64,000 bases of DNA from assembly GCA_020744225.1 (NCBI GenBank), contig JAGMWG010000003.1, positions 1,178,001-1,242,000 of the forward strand, written 5' to 3'. The stretch comes from Paraphoma chrysanthemicola. Lineage: Eukaryota; Ascomycota; Dothideomycetes; Pleosporales; Phaeosphaeriaceae. The notes under the pieces were generated by a model. The model worked only from the letters and a program-made list of their open reading frames with translations, did no database searches and was not told where the DNA came from. Numbering within the stretch: the first letter of the stretch is position 1; every line of letters starts with the position of its first letter. Positions 20,346-31,303 of the stretch are shown here, in pieces. Position numbers and translations under genes: made by a program.

Positions 20346-23300
20346 TCAGTGCTCGAGAACATCAAGCAACGTATCGAAAACATCACCGTCCTCGTCATCA
20401 TCGGTAGTGTTGTGACGCGGGTTGCGGTCAACGTCAAACTCCGACTGCTCGCCATCGTCATCTCCGCTCTCCGTTCCGAAACCGCTGTCGTCTCCAGAGA
20501 AGCTGGCTCCGTGTTGAGCATCACCCGCTGCATCATTCTCAGAAGACGCAGAAGAGGATGGGCCGTCATCGTCGTCGGTAACTCCAGGCCAGCTCTGTTC
20601 ACCATCATCATCATCCTCGTCCTCATCAGCGTCGTTGTCGTCGTCGGGTTCGGTATCACCACCATTGTTGAAAGCACCAAAGCCTGCGCCACCGACAAAG
20701 GGTCCTGAGTGTGGCGTTGCATAAGCGAATGGCGTTGACTTGCCTATCATAAGCGTAGAGCGCTGACTTGGTCGACTGGTCACATCCGAGTTTGTTCGGG
20801 GCAGCGCAGGCTGAGATGAGTAGAATGGGGAAGGAGGCTCGCGTGAGCGTCGAGGTGTTGGGTTCCATATGGCGACTTGTGCTTCAGAAGTGGCATCCTC
20901 ATCTTGGCGTAAAGAGGTGGAATTAGCCGTGCGACGACGCTTGAGCCTTGCTACAGACACACTCGGAGTACGCGATGTGGGTTGAGGGGCGGAAGACTGC
21001 TTCACCGGGGAAGAGTTGAACCTCCGCTTAGAAGCTCCAGCCTGGACTTGCTCAGCGATGGAGGCGGATGCCGTCCGTTGACGCAATTGTACAGGTCGTG
21101 GATGGAACTCGCTCAGCGGCGAGATTGGCTGCAGTGCTTTGTTCTTGAGGATCGAGCTTGGAGTAATCGATCGCCTCCATTGCCGATCAGCTGGTCTCAT
21201 TGAGAGCTGAAGAGACTGATGACTGCCGAATGACGAGCTGACACTGGCAGGGGGCGCATCGTATGCTTCGATGTGCTGCCAGCACGTCTCCTTCGCGTCT
21301 GCTTCAGGGACCTGGGGTTGGCATTGCGCATCGTTGCCTTCCATCTGTGAGTCCGTGTCAGGCTGAAAGCGCGGAAGCTGCCGCAATTCTTGCCATGTCC
21401 AGGTACTGCCCAGGTCGTCGCTGTGCTGGATGTATGCTTCGCGCTGAGTAACATACAACCTCTTCTTTCCGCCCGACACTCGCATCATGATGCCAGAGGT
21501 AAGGAATTGAGCGGTCCAAAGCGCGGAGCTGGACATCTCTGCAGGAGTGAGGAAACGTAGCTTCGACTCCTTATGCACTTTGCGAAGCGGGATGAAGGAT
21601 GCTTTCAGCCCCGGATAGGCAGCAACGACAACATCTTCGTCTTGATTAGAGTAGCTTAGATGTTCGAACAAATCCCCAAAGGCATGCGAAAGCGTGCCTT
21701 GCAGTTCCCTAGCACTCGCGCTTCGCAGCGTGATGTTCCGAATGAAGCCACGACTGTGTAATCGCTTGTACACGAGATTGTTGCTTCCGCAGGCTTTAGG
21801 GAACAGCCAGTCATCGGCAGAACCATATGCCCAGTCGCTGATCGCCTGACTGCTCCATCCGCCCTCATTGTCACTGAAGGCCGGTCCTCGAGCCAGGTTT
21901 TGTGGCCCGAGCTGCGGACTCGAGTCTAGGTCGCGCAGAGTCACTTGATCCTTTGACTGCAGCGGTCGCCCATCTTGACCTTGTCTTGAGTTACGCGCTT
22001 GCGTCCATTCTTCGGAATCTTGTGTGGTCATCCTGGATGTGTCGTGCATAGGCTCATCGGGCGAAAACCAGATGCCTCGAAGATCGCGGCCCCATGGGAT
22101 TAGGACAACCTCAACCTCCCAAGGCTGGAACGCGGTAGGCAGAGCTGCAGCCTCAAGCACATCTAGACGATCTTTAATAGTATCAATCTCCATTTCAGTG
22201 TCTTTACGGTCCATGGCAGCGAGAATGAGCGCCGAGGAGGTTGTGGACTGCAAGGAACGGTTGGAGTCAAACGAAGCGTTGACGATATTGTTGCGCCGCC
22301 GGTTGGAGGTTGTGCTACTGCCATCCGCTTCTATTGCTTGGTGATGCTTGTCGTGCTCATCCATGCGGGTCTCGAGATCTACCAGCCTGTCGTCGTACAT
22401 ACTCAGTGTTTGATTAAAGTCCTCGGGCTGTACATAGTTGAAGGAGCCATTCTCTAGCATGTCCAGACGGTTCCCAAGGTCTCTCATGGTATTGGCTACG
22501 TTCGGAATGGAGTTGAGCAGGTTGTGAAGTGGCGCAAGATATGAGATTAGCTTGTGAAGAGCCTGTGGGGATGCGGCACGCAAGAGGTTCTGTAGTTGTT
22601 CTTGCGGTGCCACAGGAGAATTGGTCAGCCAGCGCTGAGAGCCGGGAGCTGACGTGGCACTTGCTGGCCGACCTGGTGATCCAGTCTCTTGCTGCATATT
22701 GGATGTCAGTCGCGCGAGCGTGTCGATGAGCGCCTTTCCTTCTTGCACCGCCTGGTCCGCAACACCGAGATCTGGGGTGTTTGCGATGCTTGGGGTAGCA
22801 ACTTCTGTAGCAGAATGTATGTAGTCTGCAGGATTGTATGTGTTCGGGATGGTGTCACCGGGTATATCAACCTGAAGGTTGCGATTGAACTCGACAATCT
22901 GATCTATCACACCGCGCGACGGGCTGACGACCTGGTCTGCTTCTGTTGCAATCGAATTGGCTCGGGTCGACGGGAGTTCGGGCTCGCTGAACGACGGTTG
23001 CGGCGCCCGACCAACGCTGGCATCGTCTGCAACTGTCGGCGTAGGAGACTGCTGTCGATTGAGCGTTCCCATGCTCTCCAGTTGCATCATGGAAAGACCA
23101 AGACCTGTGACAGTCTGACGGGACTGGTTCACGTTGTTCCTAGCTTCAATGTCAGTGGCTGCATGCTGGTCGTGAGAAATCATGCACATGGAAGGGATGC
23201 TGGGCAGACCAGAAGTACTGGCCTGCGACGGCGCATCCCGACCCTGTTCAGTGCGATTGGACGCATGAGCTTGCGAGAAGCCTTGTTGCAAGGGGCGCGA

Positions 23301-23759
23301 GTGGACACCAGATTGCGGTGTCTTGATGCGCTCATGATGGGCCCCTTGTCCTCCAGCGTGAGAACCAGGGCTACCAAGCTGCCTCTTGGTGGTGTGCATG
23401 TCGCAGTGCGCACCCGGCCGCGATTGACGTTGTCCGTTGCATTTGGGTAGAGCTATCTGCAGCGCAGTCGCGACCGTGGACGCAGGCTGGTGGAGGTCTC
23501 GCGACTCCCTCAGATGGAAGCACGCATGGTGTCCGCAGACACACCACGTCGAGCGGCTGCTGCTTTGTTCGGTGCTTTCATCATGGAGCTCGGCGCTACA
23601 CTTGTCCCAGAATTGGTCACATCCACACGATCCGGAGGCTACGTCGCGAAAGTTGCAGGGCCCGCTGGGCAGCGATGGTCTCGAGGGCGTCTTGCGCGAG
23701 GCGGTGGTGGGCGTGCGTTGCTGTGCGCGCGGTGTGTGCATGTCTGCGAGCCCCGCCAT
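20346..23759 (-). CDS. large, mostly disordered protein of unknown function
   Basis: One uninterrupted frame codes for 1137 residues from an ATG at 23759. The N-terminus (residues ~34-85) holds a cysteine/histidine cluster, CNFRDVASGSCGCDQFWDKC, then WCVCGHHACFH, that could bind zinc. Long Ser/Gln/Pro-rich disorder follows. A coiled-coil-like helix around LDMLENGSF...LVDLETRMDEHDKHH is near residues 410-460. A folded-looking part follows: FQPWEVEVVLIPWGRDLRGIWF (~530), then DWLFPKACGSNNLVYKRLHSRGFIRNI (~640). The C-terminus is disordered and very acidic (EPDDDNDADEDEDDDDGE). I do not recognise a named family; the central PWEVEV and KRLHSRGF segments look conserved-type. The acidic tail and basic patches suggest a nuclear or chromatin role, which is inference only. 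No intron is needed. Confidence 0.75.
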   Translation of the reverse strand: MAGLADMHTPRAQQRTPTTASRKTPSRPSLPSGPCNFRDVASGSCGCDQFWDKCSAELHDESTEQSSSRSTWCVCGHHACFHLRESRDLHQPASTVATALQIALPKCNGQRQSRPGAHCDMHTTKRQLGSPGSHAGGQGAHHERIKTPQSGVHSRPLQQGFSQAHASNRTEQGRDAPSQASTSGLPSIPSMCMISHDQHAATDIEARNNVNQSRQTVTGLGLSMMQLESMGTLNRQQSPTPTVADDASVGRAPQPSFSEPELPSTRANSIATEADQVVSPSRGVIDQIVEFNRNLQVDIPGDTIPNTYNPADYIHSATEVATPSIANTPDLGVADQAVQEGKALIDTLARLTSNMQQETGSPGRPASATSAPGSQRWLTNSPVAPQEQLQNLLRAASPQALHKLISYLAPLHNLLNSIPNVANTMRDLGNRLDMLENGSFNYVQPEDFNQTLSMYDDRLVDLETRMDEHDKHHQAIEADGSSTTSNRRRNNIVNASFDSNRSLQSTTSSALILAAMDRKDTEMEIDTIKDRLDVLEAAALPTAFQPWEVEVVLIPWGRDLRGIWFSPDEPMHDTSRMTTQDSEEWTQARNSRQGQDGRPLQSKDQVTLRDLDSSPQLGPQNLARGPAFSDNEGGWSSQAISDWAYGSADDWLFPKACGSNNLVYKRLHSRGFIRNITLRSASARELQGTLSHAFGDLFEHLSYSNQDEDVVVAAYPGLKASFIPLRKVHKESKLRFLTPAEMSSSALWTAQFLTSGIMMRVSGGKKRLYVTQREAYIQHSDDLGSTWTWQELRQLPRFQPDTDSQMEGNDAQCQPQVPEADAKETCWQHIEAYDAPPASVSSSFGSHQSLQLSMRPADRQWRRSITPSSILKNKALQPISPLSEFHPRPVQLRQRTASASIAEQVQAGASKRRFNSSPVKQSSAPQPTSRTPSVSVARLKRRRTANSTSLRQDEDATSEAQVAIWNPTPRRSREPPSPFYSSQPALPRTNSDVTSRPSQRSTLMIGKSTPFAYATPHSGPFVGGAGFGAFNNGGDTEPDDDNDADEDEDDDDGEQSWPGVTDDDDGPSSSASSENDAAGDAQHGASFSGDDSGFGTESGDDDGEQSEFDVDRNPRHNTTDDDEDGDVFDTLLDVLEH

Positions 23760-24978
23760 AAACGCCTACAGCTGGGCATCCCGCAAAGGACGCGATAGAT
23801 CTACAATTGAGACATGTCGCGGAATCTGTGTGAGCTTCATGCTGTTAGCGGGTTGCTCAGGAAACTTTTGGCGGGGCCGAGCGCGTACCGAGATTGAGCG
23901 AACGTCATGCGAAGGGAATCCCTTCGAGGCGGGCGACACGGCTTTATATGTTGGACAGGGCGCAAGACGAGGGACTCGACTGTGTGGGTGGGTGGAGCAC
24001 AGAGGAGGGCACAGCGAGGAGGCCGTCAGTATCGATGCTCAAGGTTCAGGCCGTGACTCTTGCAGCATGCAGGCCCTCGACAACGGTTAGGATGCGCGCC
24101 TCTCATGCACCAGCCCAGGAGTCTGGGAGCGCCTATCTGCTATCGCCGTGTTTCTGATAGGCCTCTGTGTTACAGCAGAATCCGGGGATGTATTTTAGTG
24201 CTGCCGAAGCGGCGCCAATCCCTGCGTCTCAGCGTGCGCCCAAAGAACGTGGAGATGACCGCCATGAACCACCATAAAAAGCAACGCACCGCGCAGCCGG
24301 ATGCTATACACGCGACCTGCGTCCAGCAATTCCTGTCACCAAATGTGATCCCATTCGCGAAGGCAGCAGCGCGTTGACAACAGCAGTAGATTGCGACAGG
24401 TCACTTTGTTGCCCTACCCGATGCGCGCCGTCGCTCATTGGTGCGGCCATCGAAGGACCATCCCGCAGCTGCACGCCAAACAGGCGGGACCATGGATAGC
24501 TCGACCAGACCCAGATATCGGCCTTGGGTGGGCGACTGTTTGCCAGGCAGAAACTGTACGTGACTTGTACTCGTCAGCGCTGCGTCTGCATGGCGTGCGC
24601 GCTTCTGCACGCTCGGCGTCTTGAATAGGAAGTCTGTAGGGTAGTTGGCGAGGCAATATGTCGCAATCTGGACGAAGCCTGGTGCCGCTGGCGAATGGTG
24701 AAGCTGCGTCGTCTGAGCATGCAGATGCAGTACATCGAGCTTCGCCTTGTTCATCATGGCCACATACCAGATGTTAGTCACGACGCGCATGCTACGTACC
24801 TGCTGACGACTGTGTGGAGGACTGTCGCTGTGCAACATTGATCGCAAAACTGACATGTGGTGAAACACTGTACGACTGCAATGGGCGGCTACATACACAT
24901 GCCTGCAAATGATTTTCTCTGTCGTCTTCGATGTCATCACATGTAACTAAAGAAGTGCTTGCGTATCTTTGACTGCAT
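23760..24978. other. intergenic region of 1.2 kb, no supported gene
   Basis: This is the upstream region of the large minus-strand gene and the 3' flank of the gene at 25 kb. Frames of 77-179 codons exist on both strands (e.g. minus 24401-24940), but they overlap each other, show no domain and have no convincing splice signals. Confidence 0.5.
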
Positions 24979-25858
24979 TCATTTGAGGCTTTCACGCAGT
25001 TTGGGAGCTGTTATAGAATTTAACAGATCAAGCTCTGGATCCACCTCTTCATGGCTCCATAATCGAACATCTCGCAGCTGCGCAGTCTCATCTAAACCCG
25101 CCAGCTGCCCATGTGGGACAACATGTCCCGTAACAACAAGCATATGCTCCGTAACCTCGAAATTATACAGCATATGTGCCGGAACAACCATGTCCTCGCC
25201 CGCACGTAGCAAAGTCGTAGTAGATTTGAACTCCACATCCTTGATCGCCGAGGCATCGCGTTCAAAGCGACTCTGCTCCTCATCCGACATGCTCTGCTCA
25301 GCAGCTAAGACCAACATACTCCCTTGCTTGACTTCAAAGTACGTATCAAACGCCTCGCAGCGAACAGGTGCAAAACACCCGTTCTGGACAAGCATGTAGT
25401 GCCCAAACGACATGGGGTCATGTGCTGTATGCTGCGAGATGGCTGCGTTATTATTACGGCTGTAGTTTATATTGATGCCTAGCAATTGGAGGATTGAAGG
25501 GCAGTATACGCGAGCAAAGAATGCCCGGAATTACCAAGTCTGTGTTGTTGAAGCGCTGTATGATTTGTGCTTTGCTCCATTGGACGGTGCGAGGAGTACC
25601 GGCGGGTGCGCTGAGGTCTTCGACGTCGATGGATTCGTCTAGGGATATGGACCAAAAGGAGAAGAGCAGGGCAAGGTACTCTTGTGGCAGGGTGTGGAAG
25701 GAGGAGTACCAGGTGAGGTGCAGTGAATGAAGAAAACGCTAGATTTAGAGATTTGAAGGAAGTAAAGATGTATGCTACTTGAGAAAGTGACAGGCAAGAG
25801 CACGCCGCGTTTGTGCAGCAAGCGCACTGGACTTTGCTGTAGCATACTTTTGGTACAT
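24979..25858 (-). CDS. conserved-looking hypothetical protein, 5' gene structure unresolved
   Basis: Two exons fit well: 25535-25738 (WYSSFHTLPQEYLALLF, then SAPAGTPRTVQWSKAQIIQRF) and 24979-25431 (HDPMSFGHYMLVQNG, FDTYFEVKQGSMLVLA, VPHGQLAGLDETAQLRDVRLW). They join in frame through a 103-nt intron. A likely first exon (25779-25858, MYQKYATAKSSALAAQTRRALA) has the right flavour, but a canonical GT-AG intron of 40 nt between it and exon 2 leaves the frame off by one base. Either a sequencing/assembly slip, a non-canonical intron or a different first exon explains this. The amphipathic beta-rich centre could be a cupin or NTF2-like fold; I cannot assign it. It lies 3' to 3' with nothing close, and about 120 bp downstream (in plus coordinates) comes the phosphopentomutase. 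Confidence 0.5.
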
Positions 25859-25978
25859 CTTATGTTTCAATTCGCGGACCAGTACTACACAGTGAAAGTC
25901 AATGTAGCGAAAATCTGGGTTTATATTTGCAACTCAGTAGTAAACTGAGAACGTGAAACAAGAGGATGCCAGAGCCTC

Positions 25979-27733
25979 TTATGCCAGTTTCAGGCCATTC
26001 TGCTCAGGCTTGAACCACTCCCTGAGCAAGTCGTCTTGAATCCCCTGTGCACCTGCTTTCGCCTCGTCGCTGCTCTTACCCTGACACTCAATGTAAAGCT
26101 TGATCTTTGGTTCCGTCCCACTACCTCTGACTGTGAAGACAGACCCATCGTTTAGCTCGCAGGTGATCATCTGGCTCGTCACGTCAACGGGCAGATCCGG
26201 AACATGGTCCTTGCTCTTTGAGTCATAGCCAAGGGTGAGATCGCGCCAACGCACAATCTGGCGGGGTCCGATGGTGGTGGGGTGCGGGCTGCCCAATGCG
26301 CGGATGGCTGTGAACACCGAAGTCGTGACGGAAGGTGATGGGGAAGTGAGGTAGGTATTCGCATCCTCGAAGTAGCCAAGGCGCTCATACAGCTTCTGTA
26401 GTCTGGCGTACGGCGTCAAGCCCTGTGCGGACCACTGCGATGTAGCTGTGAGGAAGATCGCAGCTGCGCTGATAGAGTCTTTGTCGTGGACGGTTTGCGG
26501 GATCATGTAACCCAGAGCTTCCTCGAAGGCAAACACAACATCGTAGCCGTCTGCTGTCAGGTCGCGCGCGACGTTGCCGAGCCATTTGAAGCCGGTCAAG
26601 GTCTCCGTAAACTTGAAGCCCTCTTTCTTCGCCATTGCTGCAAGCATCCTGGAACTGACCGTCGAGGCCAACATGGCGAGTTTTTCCCGAGGCTCAGAGG
26701 TTGGATAGCGGTCAAAGAGGTAGGAGCCAAGAAGCACGCCCAGCTGATTACCCGTGAAGATGTGCCATCTGTCGTCGACCTTTTCTGCTACTGCCAGTCG
26801 ATCCGCATCTGGATCACTAGCAAGTATCAGCCGTATGGACGACTGGTCTGCCGTTTCGATTGCTAGGTCGAGGGCTCCTTTCTCTTCTGGATTCGGAAAC
26901 TTCACGGTAGGAAAGTCGGGATCTGGCTGAGCTTGGGCTTCGACCACAGTCATTTGTGAGGAAATCCCAAGCTTTTCGACACACTGGGTCATCGCACGTA
27001 GGCCCACGCCATGCATTGGCGTGTATACAAATCTGAGATCTGGGTTCAGGGTGATTTTGGGTCCTTCTGGTTGTACCGCACACAGTATCGCTCTGTAGTA
27101 CTGATCTCGAACTAAGGCTAATGAGCCTTCAACGAGTAGATTGTCGTCGTCCACCACAGAAGTATCCCAGGTGACTGGTTTCAGATTTTCCTGTATAGCC
27201 GCGGCGATGCCAGTGTCGTGGGGAGGGATGATCTGACAGCCGTTGGACCAGTAAACCTTGTACCCATTGTCTTTTGCGGGATTGTGGCTCGCGGTAACCA
27301 TCACACCTGCAGCTGCGCCCAGCTCCCTCACTCCAAAAGGTACCAACGGCGTGTGCGAAGGCGTCTCATACCACCAGACCTTGATCCCTCTGGCTACGAA
27401 CGCAGCTGCGGTGAGTTTGGCAAACTTTTCAGAGTTGTGTCGCGCATCGCGTCCAATCACCACTCCCCGTTTCTTGACGTCGTGCTCAGTCTTCAATAAA
27501 TAAGCTGCCAGTCCTTGGGAGGCCTGTATGACCGTCAAGGAGTTCATGCAAGCAAAGCCAGCTTGCATCGGCCCTCGAAGACCAGCCGTCCCAAACGCGA
27601 TCCGGTGCCGCAGTCGCTTTTCTAGGTCCTCTGTGTTCCCATGGGCAAGTAAGTCGGAAATTTCGTCGCTTGTCGATTTGTCCTGGTCTAATTCGAGCCA
27701 CTCCTCCGCTAACTCTTTGATGTTTTTGGTCAT
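25979..27733 (-). CDS. phosphopentomutase/phosphoglucomutase of the PGM2/PGM3 (yeast Pgm3/Prm15) type
   Basis: A single exon encodes 584 residues, the usual length for this alpha-D-phosphohexomutase branch. The motifs run in order: FGTAGLRG near residue 48; GRDARHNS near 95; the phosphoserine loop VMVTASHNP near 147; the metal-binding DPDADRLA near 310; the sugar loop FAFEEALGYM near 405; and the phosphate-binding RGSGTEPKIK near 545. The family isomerises ribose-1-phosphate to ribose-5-phosphate, and to a lesser extent glucose-1-P to glucose-6-P, in the cytosol, salvaging the sugar released from nucleosides. It is divergent from the sphingolipid desaturase gene with 623 bp between starts. 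All catalytic motifs are intact. Confidence 0.93.
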   Translation of the reverse strand: MTKNIKELAEEWLELDQDKSTSDEISDLLAHGNTEDLEKRLRHRIAFGTAGLRGPMQAGFACMNSLTVIQASQGLAAYLLKTEHDVKKRGVVIGRDARHNSEKFAKLTAAAFVARGIKVWWYETPSHTPLVPFGVRELGAAAGVMVTASHNPAKDNGYKVYWSNGCQIIPPHDTGIAAAIQENLKPVTWDTSVVDDDNLLVEGSLALVRDQYYRAILCAVQPEGPKITLNPDLRFVYTPMHGVGLRAMTQCVEKLGISSQMTVVEAQAQPDPDFPTVKFPNPEEKGALDLAIETADQSSIRLILASDPDADRLAVAEKVDDRWHIFTGNQLGVLLGSYLFDRYPTSEPREKLAMLASTVSSRMLAAMAKKEGFKFTETLTGFKWLGNVARDLTADGYDVVFAFEEALGYMIPQTVHDKDSISAAAIFLTATSQWSAQGLTPYARLQKLYERLGYFEDANTYLTSPSPSVTTSVFTAIRALGSPHPTTIGPRQIVRWRDLTLGYDSKSKDHVPDLPVDVTSQMITCELNDGSVFTVRGSGTEPKIKLYIECQGKSSDEAKAGAQGIQDDLLREWFKPEQNGLKLA

Positions 27734-28356
27734 GATTGGTGCTTTTCGCTGTATGCGAGTGTAAAGGGATGAGATGGCAGTAGAAGGAAGACGTGCAAGC
27801 GGGAGTAACGCCAGTTAAGATTGGGCCGGCTTTGTGAGGTGATGTTGTGCTGTGAAGACCTTGCAAAGCTTGTGATGGCGGAGGCGGCCGGTTCAGACGG
27901 GAAGAGCGACAGTATTTCCACCTGCTTGTTTTGTCATCTTTCCACGATGACTGATCTATGTCTCTTCGAGTTCGAGGATTGACAATGCTCGAGCGGCATC
28001 GACTTAACGCAGGCCGTGGAACACTGCGTGCCCGCACATCATATACAGTTGGTGCATCATACGACGAATAGCGGGGGACCATTGTTGCGCGCTTCCACGT
28101 GGGGTGAGGCGGACAGGGGTGCAGAAGCATCCGAGCGCCATTGGACCCTGGTGGAGAGCTAACCACCGACTTTTGTCACCCCATCCCTTCGTTTGGCGCA
28201 CTCCAGTCCCCAGAACTGTCTTGCTTGAATTTTCTCGTATCGCATGCGTGACTGAGCATGGCCTGATGCTCTTACAACTCGAATTGGGCCTGCTATTGAC
28301 ATCTCGCGCACACCGGAGCCAAAATTAGCACATCCGCATCGTACCACACCGCCACA
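27734..28356. promoter_or_regulatory. divergent promoter, phosphopentomutase and sphingolipid desaturase
   Basis: A 623-bp head-to-head spacer. The minus-strand open frame at 27486-28166 mostly overlaps the mutase 5' end in another frame and is a shadow. No specific motif is evident to me. Confidence 0.5.
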
Positions 28357-30113
28357 ATGGACGCCCAGAAGCTGCGGAGCTCCAAGATCCTGAGTCGTAG
28401 AGAGATTGAAGGACTCATTGCCAATGGAAGGTCAATCGTCATTGTAGACGACAAGGTGTTGAAGGTAGATGCGTGGCTGCCATACCATCCAGGTGGGGAG
28501 AAGGCCATTCAACACATGGTAGGCCGAGATGCAACGGATGAAGTCACTCGGTAAGCGAATTGGCTTGGATACCCTTCATACGGAGGAGCTCACTAGTCGG
28601 AAGATTCCACTCTGCTCAGACGCTCAAGATTATGAGCCGCTATCAGATTGGCCGCGTCGAAGGCCGATGGACGAACTTTCGACCACCAATACAGGGAGGA
28701 CACTTCAGGAAGGAGGATGACATGGACGAAACACCCGAGCAAGACGATATTTCCGTCAACGCTGTATCAGGAAGCGACTCAAATAGCTCGCCATCGTCAG
28801 CAGAGCAAAGCCCTACCTTTGAGCCGGCAGATCGACCGTCGACCGTGCGAAGAAGAGATACAAGCAAGATAGGACGGACTTCATCCAACTCATCCATTTC
28901 ATCTGTCGAAATCGATGAGTCGGCACCTGAGCCAAAGATGTCTGTCCTGGATAGACGGACGCAGCAAGAGCTAGACTTCGACAAGGCGAAGTATCCGGCC
29001 GTGGACTTCGAGACACAGGATAACATCACAAGGAAGTACCGGGAGCTTCAAAAACGCATCAAGGCAGAAGGCCTATATGATTGCAACTACTCTGCATATG
29101 GGATAGAGTGCTTACGTTTCACAATCTTCGTCAGCGCCTTCCTCTTTCTCCTCAAGTCAGGCTGGTACATCAGCAGCGCTGTTCCACTTGCGTGTTTCTG
29201 GCACCAACTTACGTTCACCGTCCATGATGCTGCTCATATGGGTATCACTCACGACTTCACGATCGACTCCACCATCGCCATGACGATTGCTTCCTTCCTC
29301 GGTGGACTGAGCGCTGGCTGGTGGAAGCGCAGCCACAATGTCCACCACTTTGTCACCAACGACCCCGAACACGATCCGGACATTCAGTACATTCCCATTT
29401 TTGCGGTTACGCATCGCTTTCTGCACAGCCTGACGAGCACGTACTACGAGAGACTCATGGAGTATGATGCGGTGGCAAAGGTTCTAGTTCGCATCCAACA
29501 CTACACATATTACCCCATTATGGCGGTTGCACGCTTCAACCTGTACAGACTGAGCTGGGAGTATCTTCTCGGCAACAAAGCTCCCAAGAAAGGCCCTGCG
29601 TGGTGGTTCCGTTACTTCGAGCTATTTGGCGTTTCCGTCTTCCTGACGTGGTATGCATATGGCGTGGTGTACAAGTCTATACCCGACAACTTGAGTCGCT
29701 TCTGTTTTGTACTTCTCAGCCACGTACTGACGTCGCCCCTACATGTCCAAATCACGTTATCGCATTTCGCGATGAGCACTGCCGACCTTGGTGTTCACGA
29801 GTCCTTTGCACAGAAGATGCTTCGTACGACCATGGATGTGGACTGCCCGCAGTGGCTGGACTTTTTCCATGGCGGTTTGCAATTTCAGGCTATACATCAC
29901 CTGTACCCTAGAGTTCCGAGGCATAACCTTAGGAAGACGCAAAAGCTGGTACAAGAGTTTTGTAATGAGGTGGATATACCGTATGCTCTATATGGTTTCG
30001 TCGATGGGAACAAGCAGGTAATTGGGAAGCTGGCAGATGTAGCTCGACAAGCTGCCATTTTTGCTGAGTGTCAAAGATCACTTGCTGCTGCAGGCGACTA
30101 TGGTATCCATTAA
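28357..30113 (+). CDS. cytochrome b5-fused delta-8 sphingolipid desaturase
   Basis: The two exons are 28357-28550 and 28604-30113, with a 53-nt GTAAGC...GGAAG intron, giving 567 residues. Splicing yields TDEVTR-FHSAQTLKIM, restoring the second half of the cytochrome b5 domain. The heme motif HPGGEKA is near residue 48. A disordered Ser-rich linker (~115-185) separates b5 from the desaturase core. Three histidine boxes are present: HDAAHMG, HNVHHF and QAIHHLYPR; the Gln in the third box is the mark of front-end-type b5-fusion desaturases. Four or so hydrophobic helices are visible. The family introduces the delta-8 double bond into the long-chain base of ceramides in the ER, a step towards fungal glucosylceramide. 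The acceptor was chosen by family alignment; earlier AGs would insert non-homologous residues. Confidence 0.9.
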
Positions 30114-30196
30114 GATAGGCATGGGCGCAGTTAGAATAATGAAGCAATGTCAGACACAAACTATGATTCAGAATCCAGTCATATCCCAACGCTCTC

Positions 30197-31303
30197 TTAA
30201 TTCGATGGCTTCTTTCCACACACCACATAGAACCAAGCGAATACTCTAGCCGTGTCAAACTCGTCATTCTGCCTTTTTGCCCCAGCAGCCGCCTTCTCCA
30301 CCTCATTCCACGCCACTACATCCTGCCCTCGCCCAATCTTCATCACCACATCTGGTAAATGTGACCCTATCGCCCCCCTATGATGCTCCGCCAGCAACTT
30401 CCCCTCATCCCCAAGTTCCTCAATGTAGCTAAACGGCAACAAGTACCTCTTGATCCGGATATCTTCGAGCCCGGCATTGGCGAAATGCTGGGCTAGGTGG
30501 CGTCCACATCTGATGTCCATGCCATTCATACCGCAGAGTTGGGAGAATGTCGTGATCCAGGGCACATTAGGGAGTTCCCAGGCGTCAGTTGGGTGGGAGA
30601 AGTCTGTTAGGGGCAGGCTATGTGGTGTCAACCAGGACTTTTGGTCTTGGGTTAGAGGAGTGGGGACGCGGTGGATGGAGAGGTCTATGTCGTGCATTTC
30701 GATCCAGCCCTGATAAGTGTTAGCGATGTGTAACGTACCCAAGATCAACCCTAGATTTGATGAGCGCATACGCCAGGCTTTGTGATCGAGACACATCGGT
30801 CCACGTAGGCCGTCCAGTTTGAATTTCCCAGGATGAGCAGACGAGAGAAGACGAAGTCGAACGTGCCAGGCTGGAAGACAGGTCCTGATTGGTCCGGATC
30901 AGAAAGTTCGATGAAGTCGCCCTGGATATATTCGATGTTGGGGAGGCGGTCACGAACAACTGGAACGGGTGACAGATCAAGACCAATAATATGAGCTTTG
31001 GGAAATTGGGATGCGACATCATGAGTGACGGCTCCAGTGCCGCATCCAATATCAACGGCTTTATGAAGGACTTTTGTATCCAAGGGAGAGTGGATGATGT
31101 GTCCGTTCATCGAGTCGCGAAGGCGAATAGCTTGTTCTTCTAGACGTGCATGTTCTGGGGAGCTTGGAAATGATTAGAGTATTGCTCGATGCGCGCTGAG
31201 ACCAAACTACTCACTCATTTGGCAAGATATATGCTGCTTTCGTATCATGGTAGCTTCGATCGCTTGTTGGTTCTAACGTGGTATTGGGCATGGTGGTAAT
31301 CAT
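30197..31303 (-). CDS. class I SAM-dependent methyltransferase (methyltransf_23/LaeA-like family)
   Basis: The three exons are 31215-31303, 30772-31162 and 30197-30709; frame is kept, giving 330 residues. The N-terminus has YHDTKAAYILPNDSPEHARLEEQA, a typical opening of this fungal family. SAM motif I is VDIGCGTGAVTHDVA, followed by the acidic GLDLSP and YIQGDF. The post-motif segment FVFSRLL plus KPGGWIEMHD is created by the second intron. The C-terminus carries RCGRHLAQHFANAGLEDI and ends with FYVVCGKK, as in the family. Members include global regulators such as LaeA and many small-molecule methyltransferases; the substrate cannot be told. An alternative start is the Met 4 codons downstream (31291). 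Confidence 0.85.

Noticed and set aside
20130..20708. 192-codon plus-strand hydrophobic frame
   Set aside because: Antisense of the acidic/Ser-rich tail of the 1137-residue protein; Val/Ile runs are the mirror of Asp/Asn codons.
22689..23450. 253-codon plus-strand frame
   Set aside because: Antisense to the same large gene, Arg/Cys-rich, no domain.
24401..24940. 179-codon minus-strand frame
   Set aside because: Overlaps other frames, no domain, no splice partners; treated as non-coding.
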